A stretch of 64,000 nucleotides of DNA from Williamsia phyllosphaerae (GTDB lineage Bacteria; Actinomycetota; Actinomycetes; Mycobacteriales; Mycobacteriaceae), in assembly GCF_014635305.1 (NCBI RefSeq), contig NZ_BMCS01000001.1, forward strand, positions 1,488,001 through 1,552,000, written 5' to 3'. The stretch's first letter is position 1. Every line of letters starts with the position of its first letter. Below the pieces are notes generated by a model that searched no databases, had not been told where the DNA came from, and was given only the letters and a program-made list of their open reading frames with translations. The position numbers were made by a program, and so were the translations under genes. Positions 63,321 through 64,000 of this stretch are shown here, in pieces.

Positions 63321-63890
63321 TCAGGCGATCCCGCGAAAGAGGTTGTCGACCAACGTGTCCACGAAGGCCCGGTCGATGGGTTGATCGGGCAGCAACAGTC
63401 GGTGGTAGCAGGCTCCCCACAACTGATCGACGACACTCTCGGTGTCGAGGTCTGATCGCAGCTTCGCCGCCGCTTTCGCTGCATCGAGGCGTTTGATCGC
63501 GAGGGCTCGACGCGGCGCCGAGTAGGTCGCGAGGTATGCCGACAGCAATTCCGGATCGGTCTGCGCCGCACCGATCAGTTCCCGGATGACGCTTCCGGCC
63601 CGTGTGGTGACGAGCAGATCGGCGAAGGCGTGCAGTTGCTCGCGCAGATCGGCCTCGATGTTCCCCGAGTCCGGGAAGGCCAGCGACTCCGACACCGTGT
63701 CGAAGTAGCCCGCCAGGGCCAATGCGCCCTTGGACGGCCAGAGCTTGTAGATCGTCACCTTGCTGGCCCCGCTGATCGCCGCCACCTTCTCGATGGTGAA
63801 TCCGCCCATGCCGACCTCGAGCAGCAGGCTTCCGGCCGCCTGCAGTATGTCCGCCCGCACCTCGTCGACCGGTCTGCGGCCTCGCCCCAT
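63321..63890 (-). CDS. TetR-family transcriptional regulator
   Basis: 189-residue repressor. The N-terminal HTH covers about 15-55 (GGFTIEKVAAISGASKVTIYKLWPSKGAL). The C-terminal domain resembles the TetR_C_11/AefR-like group (SVIRELIGAAQTDPELLSAYLATY). It faces away from the right edge; a palindrome with an internal TetR-like sequence lies just upstream and probably controls both this gene and a divergent one beyond the window. Confidence 0.9.
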   Translation of the reverse strand: MGRGRRPVDEVRADILQAAGSLLLEVGMGGFTIEKVAAISGASKVTIYKLWPSKGALALAGYFDTVSESLAFPDSGNIEADLREQLHAFADLLVTTRAGSVIRELIGAAQTDPELLSAYLATYSAPRRALAIKRLDAAKAAAKLRSDLDTESVVDQLWGACYHRLLLPDQPIDRAFVDTLVDNLFRGIA

Positions 63891-63912
63891 GTCGCGAACC
63901 TCTCTGTAAGTT

Positions 63913-63935
63913 TATATGGACGGTTAGTTCATATA
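63913..63935. promoter_or_regulatory. Operator-like palindrome upstream of the TetR gene
   Basis: TATATG and CATATA arms flank 11 bases (GACGGTTAGTT), 23-45 bases upstream of the TetR start. A TATAGT -10-like hexamer for rightward transcription overlaps its right arm. The window ends with GAGAGGATCGAC, which looks like a ribosome binding site for a rightward gene starting beyond position 64000. Confidence 0.55.
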
Positions 63936-64000
63936 GTGCTTTAATGAACTCAGCGTACACATCGCGTCTTCGACGCGAACGCTCAACCGAGAGGATCGAC

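Noticed and set aside
63944-64000. Rightward gene starting at ATG 63944
   Set aside because: No ribosome binding site precedes it, and a good one at the window's very end points to a start beyond position 64000.

Overview
The window looks like chromosomal DNA from a high-GC actinobacterium of the mycolic-acid group (Mycobacteriales), possibly Gordonia or a close relative. This rests on family content, not on a marker gene. The families seen are an MmpL-type transporter with its own TetR repressor, two PimE-like GT87 glycosyltransferases in tandem, two WS/DGAT-type acyltransferases, an Rv1733c-like membrane protein, a FadE19-AccA1-AccD1-like leucine-degradation operon, the actinobacterial TadA partner protein, and a LigC plus PolDom repair pair. 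I see no prophage, insertion sequence or CRISPR array. Most of the window is compact core or metabolic DNA with many 4-base ATGA start/stop overlaps.

Layout: 0-8.5 kb holds an unrecognised minus-strand gene cut by the left edge, a methyltransferase, a four-gene osmoprotectant (QAT-type) ABC transporter, a glycolipid-binding-like protein, prephenate dehydrogenase, the TadA partner and TadA, a CsbD-like stress protein and tRNA-Ser(CGA). 8.6-22 kb holds a WS/DGAT-like enzyme, a lipoprotein, a TetR-MmpL unit, a secreted cupin, tgt and gluQ (both linked to queuosine, but tgt has lost its zinc cysteines), a NUDIX hydrolase, the LigC/PolDom repair operon, an Rv1733c-like protein and a GT1 glycosyltransferase. 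22-29 kb (minus strand) holds a PEP-mutase/isocitrate-lyase family enzyme, a DUF4239-like protein flanked by 22-bp tandem repeats, and the acyl-CoA dehydrogenase/carboxylase operon behind a palindrome-covered promoter.

29-41.4 kb is one coherent catabolic locus read outward from a divergent promoter region at 35.74-36.03 kb. The leftward arm encodes a solute-binding lipoprotein, a cytoplasmic Asp-box (BNR) protein, an SDR, a DUF1537 four-carbon-acid kinase, a PdxA2-like dehydrogenase and a DeoR regulator. The rightward arm encodes two permeases, two ATPases, an aldo/keto reductase and an HpaI-type aldolase. Related palindromes before the kinase and in the divergent promoter are candidate DeoR operators. 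The inferred job is uptake of an unknown sugar-acid compound, aldol cleavage to pyruvate plus an aldehyde, and conversion of a C4 acid to DHAP.

42.5-47.5 kb is an AT-richer accessory patch: a GT2 glycosyltransferase, an unknown small protein, a PaaK/CapK-like adenylating enzyme, a second WS/DGAT, and a 51-codon membrane peptide gene coupled to it. 48.3-51.9 kb is a translationally coupled operon (NmrA-like, MFS_3 exporter, and a dienelactone hydrolase fused to a LigD-type 3'-phosphoesterase domain). That fusion is the most unusual protein in the window. 52-59.4 kb is core again: a secreted protein, tRNA-Ser(GGA), SRP RNA, an aspartate-type aminotransferase, two GT87 enzymes and dnaX. 59.4-64 kb holds regulators and their likely targets: an AraC regulator with an MFS transporter whose upstream region has two AraC-style half-sites, a DJ-1/PfpI enzyme divergent from a DJ-1/AraC regulator, and a TetR gene whose operator region faces a gene that starts beyond the right edge.
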